Source of the DNA: Acridotheres tristis
Taxonomy: Eukaryota; Chordata; Aves; Passeriformes; Sturnidae
Length of the DNA: 64,000 bases
Direction: 5' to 3'
NCBI GenBank assembly: GCA_037013685.1
Contig: CM072892.1
Span: 13,707,501 to 13,771,500, forward strand
Below the pieces are notes generated by a model. That model was not told the origin of the DNA. It saw only the letters and a program-made list of their open reading frames with translations, and did not search any database. Below are positions 37,701 through 49,209 of the stretch, piece after piece (position 1 is the first letter of the stretch; each line of letters begins with the position of its first letter). The translations under genes and the position numbers were made by a program.

Positions 37701-38508
37701 AATTTTCACTGATAAAATAAGCAAATGGAAACTGCTTTAATCTCCAAGAGTGAAACATCCAATAAGCTGTTAAGAAAATTCTAAGAGCACATCTACAAAC
37801 TTTAGGCAACCCCATAAAAAGCAAACCCTGAGCAATAAAGAGTAAAAATTAGCCTGAAATTATTTTCATGTTCTCACTGGTCTCAATTCTGACTCCCTGG
37901 AAGCTGCTAGAAATATTGTCACTGGCAGTACTGAAACATGAGAAGACCTCAAGCTGCTCTTGAAATATTACTACTGGTTTCCTGATGTGAACTCCCTGAC
38001 TTCACAGACAGCAGTGGAATTTGGTTATATGTGTTTAAGCTGCATTTAAAATGTCTAAATGTGAGATATGTCTGGAAAACAATACATCCATATATGTATA
38101 TACCTCAATTAGTAATACAAAAATTTACTTTTTTGGCAAAGTTCAGCATGATGAGATTTTCTGTCTCCTTTATCAAATGCTAAAATGTCCACATAAAATA
38201 TATCAGTTTATGCCAGGATGTGGCATTTCCAGGACATTATACAGGTGTTTTCCTTGGGGGTGCAAAGTGGCCATGCCTATTCTTTGCTACTCCTCAGGTC
38301 AACCCCTGAAAGTATGTTGTTGTGCTGACAGCACTGTTGTTGGAATGACAGCTGTAACAGGATTTCCATGTTTAGTGGAAAAGTTTTCTGTTGTCTAATT
38401 TCAAAAGTTTAAGACCTCAAGATCCAAATAACCAGATGAGAACTATTGTGTATTAAGTATTTGCATGATCTATAAAATAATTTGGGCAATATTTTCTTGC
38501 TAGAAAAG

Positions 38509-39151
38509 TGTTGTGGTTTTTGCCCAATTGGAAAAAAAAATCCCACAACTGCTTGCTCACCTACTCTCATCCTGCTGGGAGAAACAGTAAAAGTGAGAAA
38601 ACTCAGGGATTGAAATAGGAGCAAGTAAAAAATAGAAATAAATAATTATAATAGCAATAATAACAATATTAATCATAACAATAAAAAATAATCATACAAT
38701 ATAATAAAATAATAATATAATGAATAATAAAACAATAGTAATGAAAAAGAAAATAACACAGAGAGAAATAAAACCCAAGAAGGAAAAGTGATGCCAATGA
38801 AAACAATTGGTCATCACCAACAGGCTGATGCCCAGGCAGACCCTCAGCAGCATCTCCCAGCCAACCTTCCCTATAGTTTTGTTACTGAGCATGGCATGAT
38901 TTGGTGTGGCACATGCTTTTGGTCATTTTGGGTCAGCCATCCGAGCTCTGTCTCTCAAATCCTTGTGCACCCTCAGCCCACTTGCTGGGGGGATAAGAAG
39001 GAGAAAAGCCCTTGGCTCTGTGCAAGTTCTGCTCAGCAAAGACTAAAACATGGAAACTGTGTTATCAACTGTTTCCAGCACAAATCCACAGCAGAGCCCC
39101 ATGCCAGCTACTGTGAAGAAAATTAACTCTACCCCAGCCAAAACCATCTCT
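38509..39151 (-). mobile_element. Solo LTR (family C, copy 1, AT-expanded)
   Basis: About 640 bp that starts TGTTGTGGTTTTTGCCC and ends AGCCAAAACCATC. It matches the LTR at 55575-56120 in order along its length: GAGAAAACTCAGGGATTG near 38596, a block like TTTGGTCA..TTTGGGTCAGC near 38920-38935, CTTGGCTCTGTG near 39011, TGCTCAGCAAAGACTAAAACA near 39030, and CAGCACAAATCCACAGCAGAGC near 39076. A long AAT-rich tract (38625-38768) is inserted in the middle; I recall a subfamily in songbirds that carries such a tract. The element is flanked by AAAAG on both sides (38504-38508 and 39152-39156), a possible 5-bp target duplication if the terminal CA has mutated to CT. Polarity is tentative, by analogy with related repeats I remember. 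It is more decayed than the other copy. Confidence 0.8.
38625..38768. repeat. AAT-rich low-complexity tract inside an LTR
   Basis: Roughly 140 bp made almost only of A and T, with many AAT, AATA and AACAAT units on the plus strand. It lies within the family C LTR, in the place where the copy at 55575 has only a short ATAAAGATATAATAGG stretch. The tract probably grew by slippage or defines a subfamily. Confidence 0.85.
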
Positions 39152-39762
39152 AAAAGCAGCCTAAATTTCACAACTCCCTTTTGTGAACTCTAACAAAATT
39201 GTTAAAAACTGTATTGCTGTAAAAAAGGCTATAATTGTTCATGACTTGTGAGCTTGCCAGCTTTAGATCCCGAAGTCATCAAGAGGTCACCTGTCCTGCT
39301 CGGCAGAGGCCACAGCACCCCAAGCTGCACAGCTGCCCTGAGATCCATGACTTCCTTTTGCACCCAACACACTCTTCCCAGGACACTTTGCACACGTGCT
39401 CAGAGGTTAGATGTGATATTAGACAGGATTTTTCTGATGTGTGTACAGGATATATTTCCTAATATGTAGAGGAGAGTATAAACACTCTCCCTTATTTCAT
39501 GGTTTGCATTTCTAAGAACAGACAGTGAGCACTTCCTGGGTGTATTATCATTGCTTTTAACAAAACTCCAACTGAAAATCTTCTGACCTGAACCACAGTT
39601 CTGGAGTTAGTTTGGATCCAGGCAGACTCTCAGAGCACTTGGGTGTTTGCTTAGAACAGTCCTGCACACTTGACTATGTGAGATTCCAAAAATATCACAT
39701 AACATCAAACTGGTTTAAAATTTCCATTGGGGACCTATTGCTCCCTTGTCTAAGATATTTGT

Positions 39763-39792
39763 AACAAAACAACAACATCAACAACAACAAAA
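39763..39792. repeat. (CAA)n simple repeat
   Basis: An imperfect CAA array with one CAT unit, about 30 bp long, ending in AAAACCC. Confidence 0.8.
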
Positions 39793-40202
39793 CCCTACCC
39801 AAAAAAAGTCCTGCAGGGATGACTAAGTTGCATTAGTTCTCCCAGAGGTATAACGTATACAAATCAAATCAAAATATAAACCATTCCACCCTGTTGTGGG
39901 GTTTATGCACAGTTTCTTTTAATAAAATATGCAAATATTTTGCAGTAAATTGATTTCCCAGTTTCAGTTCTCTTATCTCCATATTTATTATTCATGATTC
40001 TTCTACTCCCCTACTTGAGCAGATAAAAAAAGAGAGGAAAAAAAAGAGGGGGAAAATGCTGTGTAGAGTTCACTTGCTTTTAGGAACTAGCTTTATTATT
40101 GTTATTATTAGCACAATTTTATACTCCTAGGAGTGAAAGATAAATGTAGATATTACTTCTAATCTCAGCCAAAGCTAAGAGGTAATACAATGACACTCTT
40201 TA

Positions 40203-40266
40203 ATGCAAATCACTGCAATAAATGACTACATAGCCCAAGTGTTCTGCTGCATTACAAATTGTAATG
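40203..40266. promoter_or_regulatory. Octamer plus homeodomain-type palindrome
   Basis: ATGCAAAT at 40203-40210 is a perfect POU/octamer motif. Forty bases later CATTACAA-A-TTGTAATG (40250-40266) is a perfect palindrome with two ATTA-type homeodomain half sites in opposite orientation. The combination resembles developmental enhancer grammar, but both motifs are common in AT-rich DNA. Function is inference. Confidence 0.3.
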
Positions 40267-42252
40267 AAAGTTTGAATTGCTGAGCAAAATGACTGTTGTT
40301 TAACCTGTGACCAAGCTGGATGCTATCAGTTCTGTTGTTAAAGGTGTACACACCATGACTGAACAGGAAATAAACCCAAATATTTCAGATATCTAATGTT
40401 GTTGCCAAATAGGCTTTCTGGTTAAAAAAAGTGAATTGCCAGTCAGTTTTCTACTGCACTAGCCCATTTATGCAATTGCTGTTTTCCATCACTCTGTGGT
40501 TAACAAGTTCTGCAGCAGAGAATCAAAACTGATCAAACGTGGGTGCACCATTCTGGTTGCTGGTGCTGGAGGTCTCTGTGGGGATAAAGGACAGAGAGAT
40601 GAGGGAATCAGCAAAGGTCAGGGCAGCAGAGCAGGCACAGCTCGTCACATGCCAAGAGAAGGTCAAAGACAAAGTCAAGTGAAGGGAGAAAGAGACTCCA
40701 AAACCAAACAAGTGCTGAGTTTCACTCCTGTGTAGGGAAGATTCTGTCACAGCACAGGTATAAATTATTGCAAGCATATGCACCAAGTAAGCTCCATTTT
40801 CCTGCTACTTTCAATTTAATTAGGTATAATGATTTCTTTCCATTAAGATCCTCAGTGGATTACAGGTCTCATTTTTAAAAATGTGTCTGAGATTTAGCAA
40901 TCCAATTGCTTCTTGAAGGATTTAAAAGTTTTATTCCTTTATGAATGAAGAATCAGGTCTGTAAATATTCCAATAGGAATTACCATTGAGTAACAAGCCC
41001 TAGAGGAAAAGAAAGATTTTTTTTTTTACAGATCTTCAAGGTTTGTTGGACCGGCTGAAGAATTAAACTGTGTTCTGTTCTGATACACTGCTTTACAGGA
41101 ATTTAGGTGACTATAACCATGAATTTTGATCTTCATAGAAACAACAGATTCATCTAAAAATTCCTCAGAAGAAAAATTCCCAACAAGACCCTAAGGTGGG
41201 CTATTTGTGAGAAGAGGGTTCTGCAAGGTTTGGCCCAAAGCGCTGAAGATCAAATTCTCTCTCAAGTCAAAGAAATTGTGTCAGCACAGAATCTGGCCTT
41301 AGGTATAAGCAGTGAAAAGAGACTGCATTGCAACTGCATTGGCATTGCAAATCAGATGGGGAAAGAAGGAAAATTCACAGAAAGACCTTAGATTTCTTTC
41401 TAATTATTCAATCTCTTCTCTGCTTAAGAAAAAAAAAAAAAGATTTGGTTTGTTTCTGCACTTCAGCATCACCATTCACCTGGCATAAATCCCTGCTTTA
41501 AATGGAATAACATCATTAAACTAATGATGACGTGAAAAGTTGCTCTCCTATCTCCAGAAAAGACTTGCAGGTTTATTCAACAGTAGAAAAATCCTCCTTG
41601 TAGGCTGAAAACAAGTTATTTTCTGTAGGCAGGTTTTTGTGTTTACTTTCTTGACAAGCAAATAAGATGGTTTTTCACCAGAGAACCTGACACATTATTA
41701 GAAATTATGATTGGCCATCTGCTTGTTCTCTTCAGTCTCACTCATAATGTTTCCAAGGTTTGTCTTCTCTGTTTGGTGCATGCCAGGACCTAAAGCAGAG
41801 GTCAGCATGGCAATGGGTCAGGGTGGAAGGGGGTACAGACTGCTGGATTTCTTACTGCAGTCAACTATTACTTACTGCTGCTTGGTTACATCCAGTACAG
41901 TGCTTTTTTATTATTATTTTATTAAGATGTAAATTAAATCTAAAAAACTCTGAGAAAGAAAAGTCTGCTTGAAAAAGTTTGTTCATGTTGCAGAGTATTA
42001 TCTATAAGTCCTCCAGCTAGGCTAAAAGCCTATCCCACTGCTCCTTGGGATTTCTAGTGAATTAATAATGTCACTGATGAATATTCAAAAGTAGGCAGCT
42101 ATTGTGCCTCCAAGCACATAATTAATTATTCATTACACATTTTTATTCACTGAATTAAAAAACACAGGGTGCTCTGGGAAATGAAGTGTAGTTCACTGCA
42201 GGGGCATGAAATTCTACACTGCCCCTTTAAGGATTATTACTCTGTATTTATA

Positions 42253-42266
42253 GTTGCCAGGGCAAC
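42253..42266. promoter_or_regulatory. Palindromic X-box (RFX dimer site)
   Basis: GTTGCC-AG-GGCAAC has perfect 6-bp inverted arms with the 2-base spacer typical of strong X-boxes bound by RFX1-4 dimers. Neighbouring sequence holds CCTTTAAGGATTATTAC just upstream and ATGCCGGGCAATTAGATC just downstream, with GATTA and ATTA cores, so this may be part of a compact regulatory element at about 42100-42460. The motif itself is seen; binding and role are inferred. Confidence 0.5.
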
Positions 42267-43360
42267 ATAAATGCCGGGCAATTAGATCATGGGTTGTCCC
42301 CGAAGACTGATGGGATAATAAGCAGTAGTCAAGTATTAAGTTGACCCAGTAAATGTCCCACATGAATAAACCTGGGCTAGGACCACAGCTGGCATCTTTC
42401 AAATAAAACTTTTACATTAATATAGTTTAAAAGGTGCATTTATCCGGGAATTGAGCATGCATCCACAGTGGGAAGGCTGTGGAGAGGACTAATGCCACTT
42501 CCCGGTGGTGGTCCACAGGCTTTGTTCTTTGGGCCGGGCTTTGTGCAAAGTTAGGAGGATATTCAGCCTCTGAAAAGCCCGAAGTGGGGAGAGCCCCACA
42601 TTTACCCCCTAAGAGCCAATGTTCTGTGTTGGTGGAAGGTATTTCTTTTTCTGACTTATTCTGAAAAACTCACCAGCAGGGGAGAAAACCAGTTTGGTTC
42701 TGAGCTTTAAAAGATAGGTATTAAAATTTGACAAAAAAACAAAAAAGAAAAAACAACCCTACAACTATGTAACTGGGTATGATTTTGCCTTAAAAACAGT
42801 TTAACAGAAACATAGCATCAAGATAACCCCTGTAAATTATTACCTGTGAAATGTGTTACCAAGGGCATTTTCCAGACAGTAAAGAGCAATCTAAAAATAT
42901 GAAATTAGAAGGATCAGAGAGATTCCCTTAAACTATTTTTTTCTTATTTTTTCACAAATACAAGCTTCAAATTCTTGCTGGCTACTGGCCATCCCTTTTT
43001 TCACTGAATTAATTTTCTGTGAATCCAGCTCCACAAGCTCAGAAATTTATCTTTCTCTCAAAACTATTTTCAAATTTAAAAAGCCCCCACAAAACATCGA
43101 AAACCCGCACACATATATTAATGTATTATTCAATTTTCCATCATTAATACCTGTTATATTAATATTTTTTAAACTTAATTCTTTCCACTATCCCCGCTGG
43201 TGACACGAGGTGGTGGTTTTATTGTGCTTTTAGGTCACTAATTTTATAGAGAAAAATGGGAAATCATAGCTTATCTCTGCCTGCAGACACTTGGCCATGC
43301 TAAAGCATGAAATAGTTCTCAGCTAGAGATATTGTAATGCTTTCTATACTTTTGTAATAC

Positions 43361-43375
43361 GGGGGGGGGGGGGGG
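43361..43375 (+). repeat. G15 homopolymer
   Basis: Fifteen consecutive G residues. Such runs can form G-quadruplexes and are frequent sequencing and assembly error sites, so the exact length should be treated with caution. Confidence 0.85.
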
Positions 43376-44287
43376 AAATATTCCCAGGAAGTATTATACA
43401 TCCCTCGGTGTAAGAGAAAAGACACATCTTCTCAGTGTGTGTGTGCATAGATTTCTCCTAACATATAGATACACATCACACTGCCCCAGACAGCTGAATG
43501 CATTTGGTCATTCATTAAAATTATGGTTGTATATAATGAGATGACTAGCTTTGTAGAGAAAATATTTTAAGGAAGAAGGCAAGTGCTTAGACACAATATT
43601 TCTGTGATAGTATTATTTGTCATAGCTTTCAGCAGGCTACACATTTTAAACTTAATTATTTGGGGCATAATTCTGGCTGGCAAGCAGAGAAGTGAACCTT
43701 TCCCCTGAAGGAGAAAAGGATGGACATCATAGAGAGCTGAGGGGACAAACATGCACAGACTGCTTGGTCAGACACTGGACAATGTGGGTTTGAGACAGTA
43801 GGACTTACATGCTTAAAATCAAGCATGTGCTTAATTATTTTTATGGCATCAGATCCTGAGAGCTGAACAGCTTATCAAATCCCTCAGCCTGGTCACAGGT
43901 GTGGGTCACCTCTGTCATTTGGGATGACATTTGGGAACATCATTCTCATGTGTTCAGGTGGGAATTTGTTCAAGAGACGTAGCAGGATTGCCCCTCAGCG
44001 TAGCCAAAACCCCTGAGCTGCAGGTTCAGGACACACATTCAAGGACATTCACCCTTTCAGGGCTCTCCTCCACATAACCAATCTGTGGGGATAGCAAACC
44101 CTAGGATATCACCTCTGCTGCTTTTACTGCTTACTGTTGAGTACTGTGTCTATTTCTCAATGACAAGTCAAAAGGTACGTGGGAATATTTCTAGGTACAA
44201 AATATATTCATTTTCATACTTATAAATATGGATGTGGTTATATTTTATATATATGTGTACAGACACTAAAATGGAAAATGTCTAGTG

Positions 44288-44299
44288 CGAATTAATTCG
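44288..44299. repeat. 12-bp perfect palindrome CGAATTAATTCG
   Basis: A perfect palindrome with AATTAATT at its centre and a CpG at each end, unusual in this CpG-poor DNA. It is followed by TTTGCAT. It could be a paired homeodomain site. Confidence 0.5.
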
Positions 44300-46234
44300 T
44301 TTGCATTTGTGAATTTGAAATATCAGCAAAATATCATTTCTAGCAATTATTTTTAGCTACAGGTAAATGATAGAGGACTGGCTGCTTCAGCAGCTTGTAT
44401 CTGTTTATTAATTATGAGAAAGAAAAAAAATGACAAAAACAATTGAGATTTCTTTCATGGCATTGTGAATCTCAGGACAATATCCTGCAGAATTAGTCAG
44501 TAATTCTCCACTTGGACATAGGCCATGAGAAACCTGACAAAAATCAGCTGCAGCATTCTGGTCTGGTCTGCCATTGCAGGAACATACAAAACAATAACAA
44601 GTTCATGAGGAATCTAACAAGCTGATGAAGAATCTCTGTCTTACTTAATAGTTAGAAAAATTAGGAACTGTCCTAGTCTACAACACCGAACTAGAAAAAC
44701 AGCATGATCAAATAGAGATGTTGATTTTGCTGGAAGGAATACACTATCCAAAGTTCAGAGTAGGCTCATGAGGAGATAATCAATCACTGTACTAATAGCA
44801 GCACCAAAGAGATGTGATTTACAAGGCTGCAGATTTGGCCAGAGAGGTTAAAATGAGCAATCTCCCAAGAGTTACATTTTGGCCTCATGACCTGGCATAT
44901 CTCACCCCAAAGTCCCAACAAGTTCAGCCCCAAACAAATAGACATTTTCACCATTATTTCTAGATCTCCTCAAAGAAGGGACGGGTTTTGTAGCTAACAC
45001 TTCATTGCTGGTGAAACACATAGATGGGCATTGAGTTCTCTTGGTAACATTCAGCTCAAGACAAATTCCTTGGAATCCACAATTTCAGCATAAGAAAGAA
45101 AATCCTCTTTCAAGGCTGATATATCCATTCTTTGGTCCTCCTCCCACAGTGGTGCACCTGTATTTATGGCAAAGTAAATGATTATAATGCAAAAAAATTA
45201 CAAGCTCATCGAGGACACAAGGAGCCTCCTTTGTTTTATGTCTCTGGCTTTCCTAGTGTTTCATCACTAAGTTTGTCAGCTGTATGAGACCTGGAACAAA
45301 AGCTCCTTAAGCTAGTCAGGTTGTCTTTGGTCTCTCAAGGAAGTACTGGGTACACGTGAAGAGCTCTGTCTCAGGGCTAAAAGGAGAGGAACAACAGTAT
45401 CAAACTAACACACTAAATTGAAATTTCTAGTACTCACTTTTTTTTCCTAGAAGAAGAAAATTGCCCAGGCTAATTGGAAGTGTCTGTGCAGTAAGACAAT
45501 AGGTCTTAAAATCATCAAAAGTGACTGGCTTTTTAGCCACAGATATCAGACAGAAACCGAAGGTACATTTACAGACAGCACAAACTCTGCAGATGAGCCT
45601 CCACCAGTTGTGACTCTGTGCACTCCGTGATCAGAAGATCCACTTCAATGGCACCAGCACCTGAACTAATTAGCTCTGTCACACAATGCTAATAGAGGTG
45701 CTGCAACTCACAACGTGGATACAGGAGCATGCCTGGAGATACCAGACCCATGTGCCATTGCACAGCATTGACCTGACTCAAAGGATTAATCAAAGGTCAT
45801 GGAGGAGAAAAGTGACAAAGCCAGGAAGGGAAACACAGATTTCATAAATTCTCATCCTGTGTGTAATTCCTCTGCCCCTTTGAGGAGTTTGAGAATTTAA
45901 CTGGACAGGTTATTGTGGGGTGATGTGTGGGCAGATGTGCTCCATTGAAGATAATCTTGATTTACAAAGAAAGAGCCGACACTAAGAAAATCCCATCCCA
46001 CGGTCACTGTGTTATATGGGTTAAAGCAAAAATAGTTCTGGAGATGCACATTTGCCTTCTAGGGCATCCACTGTGTAGCATAAAGGCAGCAGAGGACAGA
46101 ACAGGAGGAAAGACTGAACTAAGAGAAGGGTAAATTTTGTGTAGCCGTGGAAAGCGGTTTTAACCCTTTATGTGTGGAGGAATTAAGATGCACAGCTACA
46201 TGGGCGTCTTTCATGACAGGAAGAAAGAGACAAG

Positions 46235-46240
46235 TTTATT
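46235..46240 (-). promoter_or_regulatory. LTR polyadenylation signal
   Basis: AATAAA on the minus strand, 15 bases downstream of the LTR TATA box. The close spacing suggests the signal lies at or before the start of R, an arrangement known from some retroviruses. Confidence 0.5.
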
Positions 46241-46255
46241 CAGAAACACACTTGG

Positions 46256-46262
46256 TTTTATA
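46256..46262 (-). promoter_or_regulatory. LTR TATA box
   Basis: A perfect TATAAAA on the minus strand in the U3 part of the LTR at 46173-46526. If active, transcription would run leftward toward 46000. Confidence 0.5.
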
Positions 46263-46526
46263 GCATGACTCGCAATTCCAAGAGTAGAGAAGAGGTGATT
46301 GGTTCAGAGAGAAGACACCCCATTCCCAGGGCCTGGTCACACACCACAACAGGTGTTCTCTCTTGTTATTAATTCCTTTTTATTTTGACCAAATTATCAC
46401 CCTGGGAGAAATTCTCCCTAGCCTTGAGCTGGACCAGCTTATCGGCTGGGAACAGAGCTGAAAAGCTCCAGCCTGGAATATTTTTCAGGCTGTAATTTTC
46501 TTGCTTTCTCAATATGTGTCCCTACA

Positions 46527-49209
46527 ATTTTGCTGTACGAAAACAGCATTACAAAAATTATCTGGAAGATATATCTATATTCCAGGCAAGTTAGAGCAAT
46601 CAACTTAGTTCATATAGTTGATCAGGAGCACTTGATGACATATTCTACTGATGTGTCTATTATATAATTTAACAGATCTGGTTACATACAATCTAATGTC
46701 TAAATATATAGAAATATATGTGTGCATGTATCTCTATATGTATATTGAGAGAATAATAAAAGATATTTTAACCATCTGTTTCAAGCAATGCATCTATATT
46801 AGACACTAGAAAAATGAAGAGGGAGAGAAGAAAAGAATGGGAAAACAAAGTGTTATCTCCCTCAACTCCCAATCTTTAATTACAATACACAGGTAAATAA
46901 GGAGACAGGCAGACGAGTAGGCAGAAGGGCACAGATAAAAGGCCATGTATGTTCAAAGGAAACATAATTACCTTCTATTCCCTTGCTCTCTGGAAAAAAG
47001 TTCAGAGTTTCAATACTGACAGAAGCTAAAAATTGATCCACAGAAAAATGTTCACTTCACTAGAGGCTGCAAAAGAGCCTTAGCAACTGACACAGAGGAA
47101 AGTTGTTCTGAATTCCTCCAGGCAGGTTGGAAGGCAGCTCTGACTTGAATAACGCAAGAGGCCTTTGAGGCATACAGATGCCCTCCTTTCTGAAAAGTTT
47201 TTCTTGGAAAGCAAACTTCTCCTCTCAACTCACACTTGGCAGAGAGGATTGGAGTCCAGACTTGCTGTGCACATTATTTCCTTCCAGTATCAGTGGACAC
47301 AGCTCAACAAAAGTTAATAGCTCTTTCCTGCTTAGAGCTTTTTATATCAAACACAAGTAATCATCCAATCTGCCCCTTCCCGCCTTCAGTTCTTCTTAGT
47401 CTCTATTTCCTGGCCATGCTAAGTAAATTCTCCTTCTCTACTCTGCCTTCAGACAAACTCAGCCTGAGAAAATTAAATATTTATTCCTTTCCAGCACTCG
47501 TCCCCTTCTAAGGTGAAGGATGCAATGCAGCTGGAGGTGAACAGACTACGAACTTTCATCTCTGCAGTATAACATGTGGTTACATGTTCCTTCTGCCCCC
47601 TCCCCCTGAATCTCTCAGTGGGGCAGGGAATGGCTATTTTCCCATGTGTCAACAACACCCAGCAAGATGAAATCCCGACTGAGTCTTTGGGTGTATTGGT
47701 GGACCCAGGGCTGGGAGAGAGAGTGCAGTCAGCAGGGCTCTGCTAGCCTTGCATGTGCTCCTGCTGCTCTTCCTCTCCTCCAGCTCAGCACCAAGCTTCT
47801 CCTACTAGTTTTCAAAGTTCGGGGACAACTTCTACAAGGCAGTATTAGAGGTTCTTCTCCGTCATCATCTTCAGCCATGTCCATATTTTCTTTAGAGCAA
47901 TAATTAAAACAACATATTCAGCAGCTGGGTTATTTTTTCCCTAGATTTAATCTGTTCAGGCTCTGATTTACATATTAAAAGCACTAATTAGCCCCTCAGA
48001 GTGTCTGAGCACGGATAGTGCAATAACTGGTCATGTAGTCACTAGAGACCACTCCCTAGTGCTTTTGGTAAGATCTCATGTATACAGCCTCAGTCTCTGG
48101 ATGGCAGGAATGGCCATGTGTAGAGGGTTGTCTGCTTTGTTTCATAGCATTGAGGGACCGTAGTGCCGGATTGCTTCATTCTTGCATTTTTCTTCTCTTT
48201 GAAGTGTTGTGTTTGATCTGTCTGCTTGTCTGTCAGGTTTCCCCCTCCCCCATTCCCCATTGCGTCATGTGGAGCCTGCGAGAGGACGGACTGCCTTTGG
48301 CCAATGCTGGTGCAGAAAATTACAATCCAATCAAAGGCACAATGGCCTTTTCTCTCAGCTTAGATGCAGCATTCAAATAAACAAGAACTGTGCATTCAAA
48401 AAGAAGAAGAATTCAATAACCCTCTGAGCCATTCTTCTGGCTAAGGATATTCGAAGGAATCATTTAATTTTCTTTGCATGTTTAGAAGTCACCTACAAAA
48501 TTGCTCAGTGGTCTGGAAGAAATGTTGCATAGCCCCAGGTGAGAGGCCTGAGACTGAATCCTGATTGAGCTTGTTTCCAAAGCTGCCAGAAGCTATGAAG
48601 CCTCCAGGGTGGGAAGAAAGGCTCTCCAAATCCAACTAACAGAGTTTTGATACTCAGCTTCTCCCTGGAAATGTGTAAAATCAAGACAAGCACCTCATCC
48701 CCAGCAATGACTGTGAACACCCCATGTTTCTGGGAGACACAGAAGGTCCCTTTACTCTGGAAAAGGAGCTTTCTTCCTCACATGCAGTGCTGCAAAACGA
48801 ACATGACATTTTTCTTGGGCACAGGGAGATGGTATCACCACATAGCACTGAACTGCATTGCCTTGTAACACCTAGCCCCTTGGAGGGATGTTTGCACCGC
48901 GTTTCATCAGTAAATTCCTTTGGGAAACACAACAGAGCAATTGGGCACCAGGCAGGGGCACTTCCCTCTCTTCTGAAGAAGCTGTGCCATGGATCAAAGT
49001 GGTCTTTTGAACCAAGGCTAGGGAGGAAGCAAGAATGAATCACCTAAACCAGTGCCAAGGAGCTCAAGAGGAGAATAAATTCTCCCCATTGCTCCACTCA
49101 TGTATCTTAAATAATCTTACATGAATATCCTAACTCCATCACCAGACAAACCAGGCAAATGATTTTCAGAGCAAGAAATGCTTGAACATCAGTTTGGACA
49201 AGCCTTATA
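46527..49209. other. Unassigned non-coding DNA
   Basis: No gene or named repeat. Seen directly: an AT-rich TATATGTG-type stretch near 46700-46745, a C-rich patch near 47585-47610, and a slightly CpG-richer patch at 48240-48310 with CCCATTGCGTCATGTGG followed by a TTGGCCAATG CCAAT-type motif. Open frames of 120 and 104 codons (48681-49043 - and 48724-49038 +) overlap each other on opposite strands and are not called. Confidence 0.55.

Larger units (their letters stand above)
27019..38508. other. Long non-coding stretch without recognised repeats
   Basis: This is the longest part of the window in which I recognise no interspersed repeat. No exon is evident. Seen directly: a poly-A run of 17 at 30069-30085, an X-box at 29824-29837, an RE1-like site at 34582-34602, two adjacent hairpins at 34707-34767, a G/T homopolymer junction near 32978-32995 and a short tandem duplication of GATTTTTCAGG near 35931-35953. 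Several AT-rich parts (28260-28600, 31600-31900, 35380-35790) look like vertebrate conserved non-coding elements in style, with homeodomain-type TAAT cores, but conservation cannot be seen from one genome. A region with long open frames on both strands lies at 32960-33970. Confidence 0.5.
39152..46172. other. Unassigned non-coding DNA with motif clusters
   Basis: No gene recognised. Seen directly: a CAA-type simple repeat at 39763-39792, an octamer ATGCAAAT and a 17-bp palindrome within 40203-40266, a T-run near 41018-41027, an A-run near 41428-41441, an X-box palindrome at 42253-42266, a 15-base G run at 43361-43375 and the palindrome CGAATTAATTCG at 44288-44299. The segment 42100-42460 has more CpG and transcription-factor-like motifs than its surroundings. 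Open frames are all under 90 codons. Confidence 0.55.
46173..46526 (-). mobile_element. Short solo LTR with TATA box and poly-A signal (family D)
   Basis: A 354-bp LTR, on the plus strand from TGTGGAGGAATTAAG to CAATATGTGTCCCTACA. Read on the minus strand it begins TGTAGGGACACATATTG, carries TATAAAA (46256-46262) and, 15 bases further on, AATAAA (46235-46240), and ends CTTAATTCCTCCACA. This order of TATA box then poly-A signal fixes the polarity. The sequence matches a repeat I remember from songbird genomes, including the AGAGACAAG block near 46226 and CCTGGTCACACACCACAACAG near 46332; the family name is not given because I cannot check it. No internal retroviral sequence adjoins. Six-base flanks (TTTATG before, ATTTTG after) agree at only four positions, so no clear target duplication. 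Both core signals are intact, so it appears well preserved. Confidence 0.85.

Noticed and set aside
42185..42225. AGTGTAG...CTACACT overlapping GGGGCA...TGCCCC, a pseudoknot-like arrangement
   Set aside because: Arms are only 6-7 bp, and nothing shows that this DNA is transcribed.
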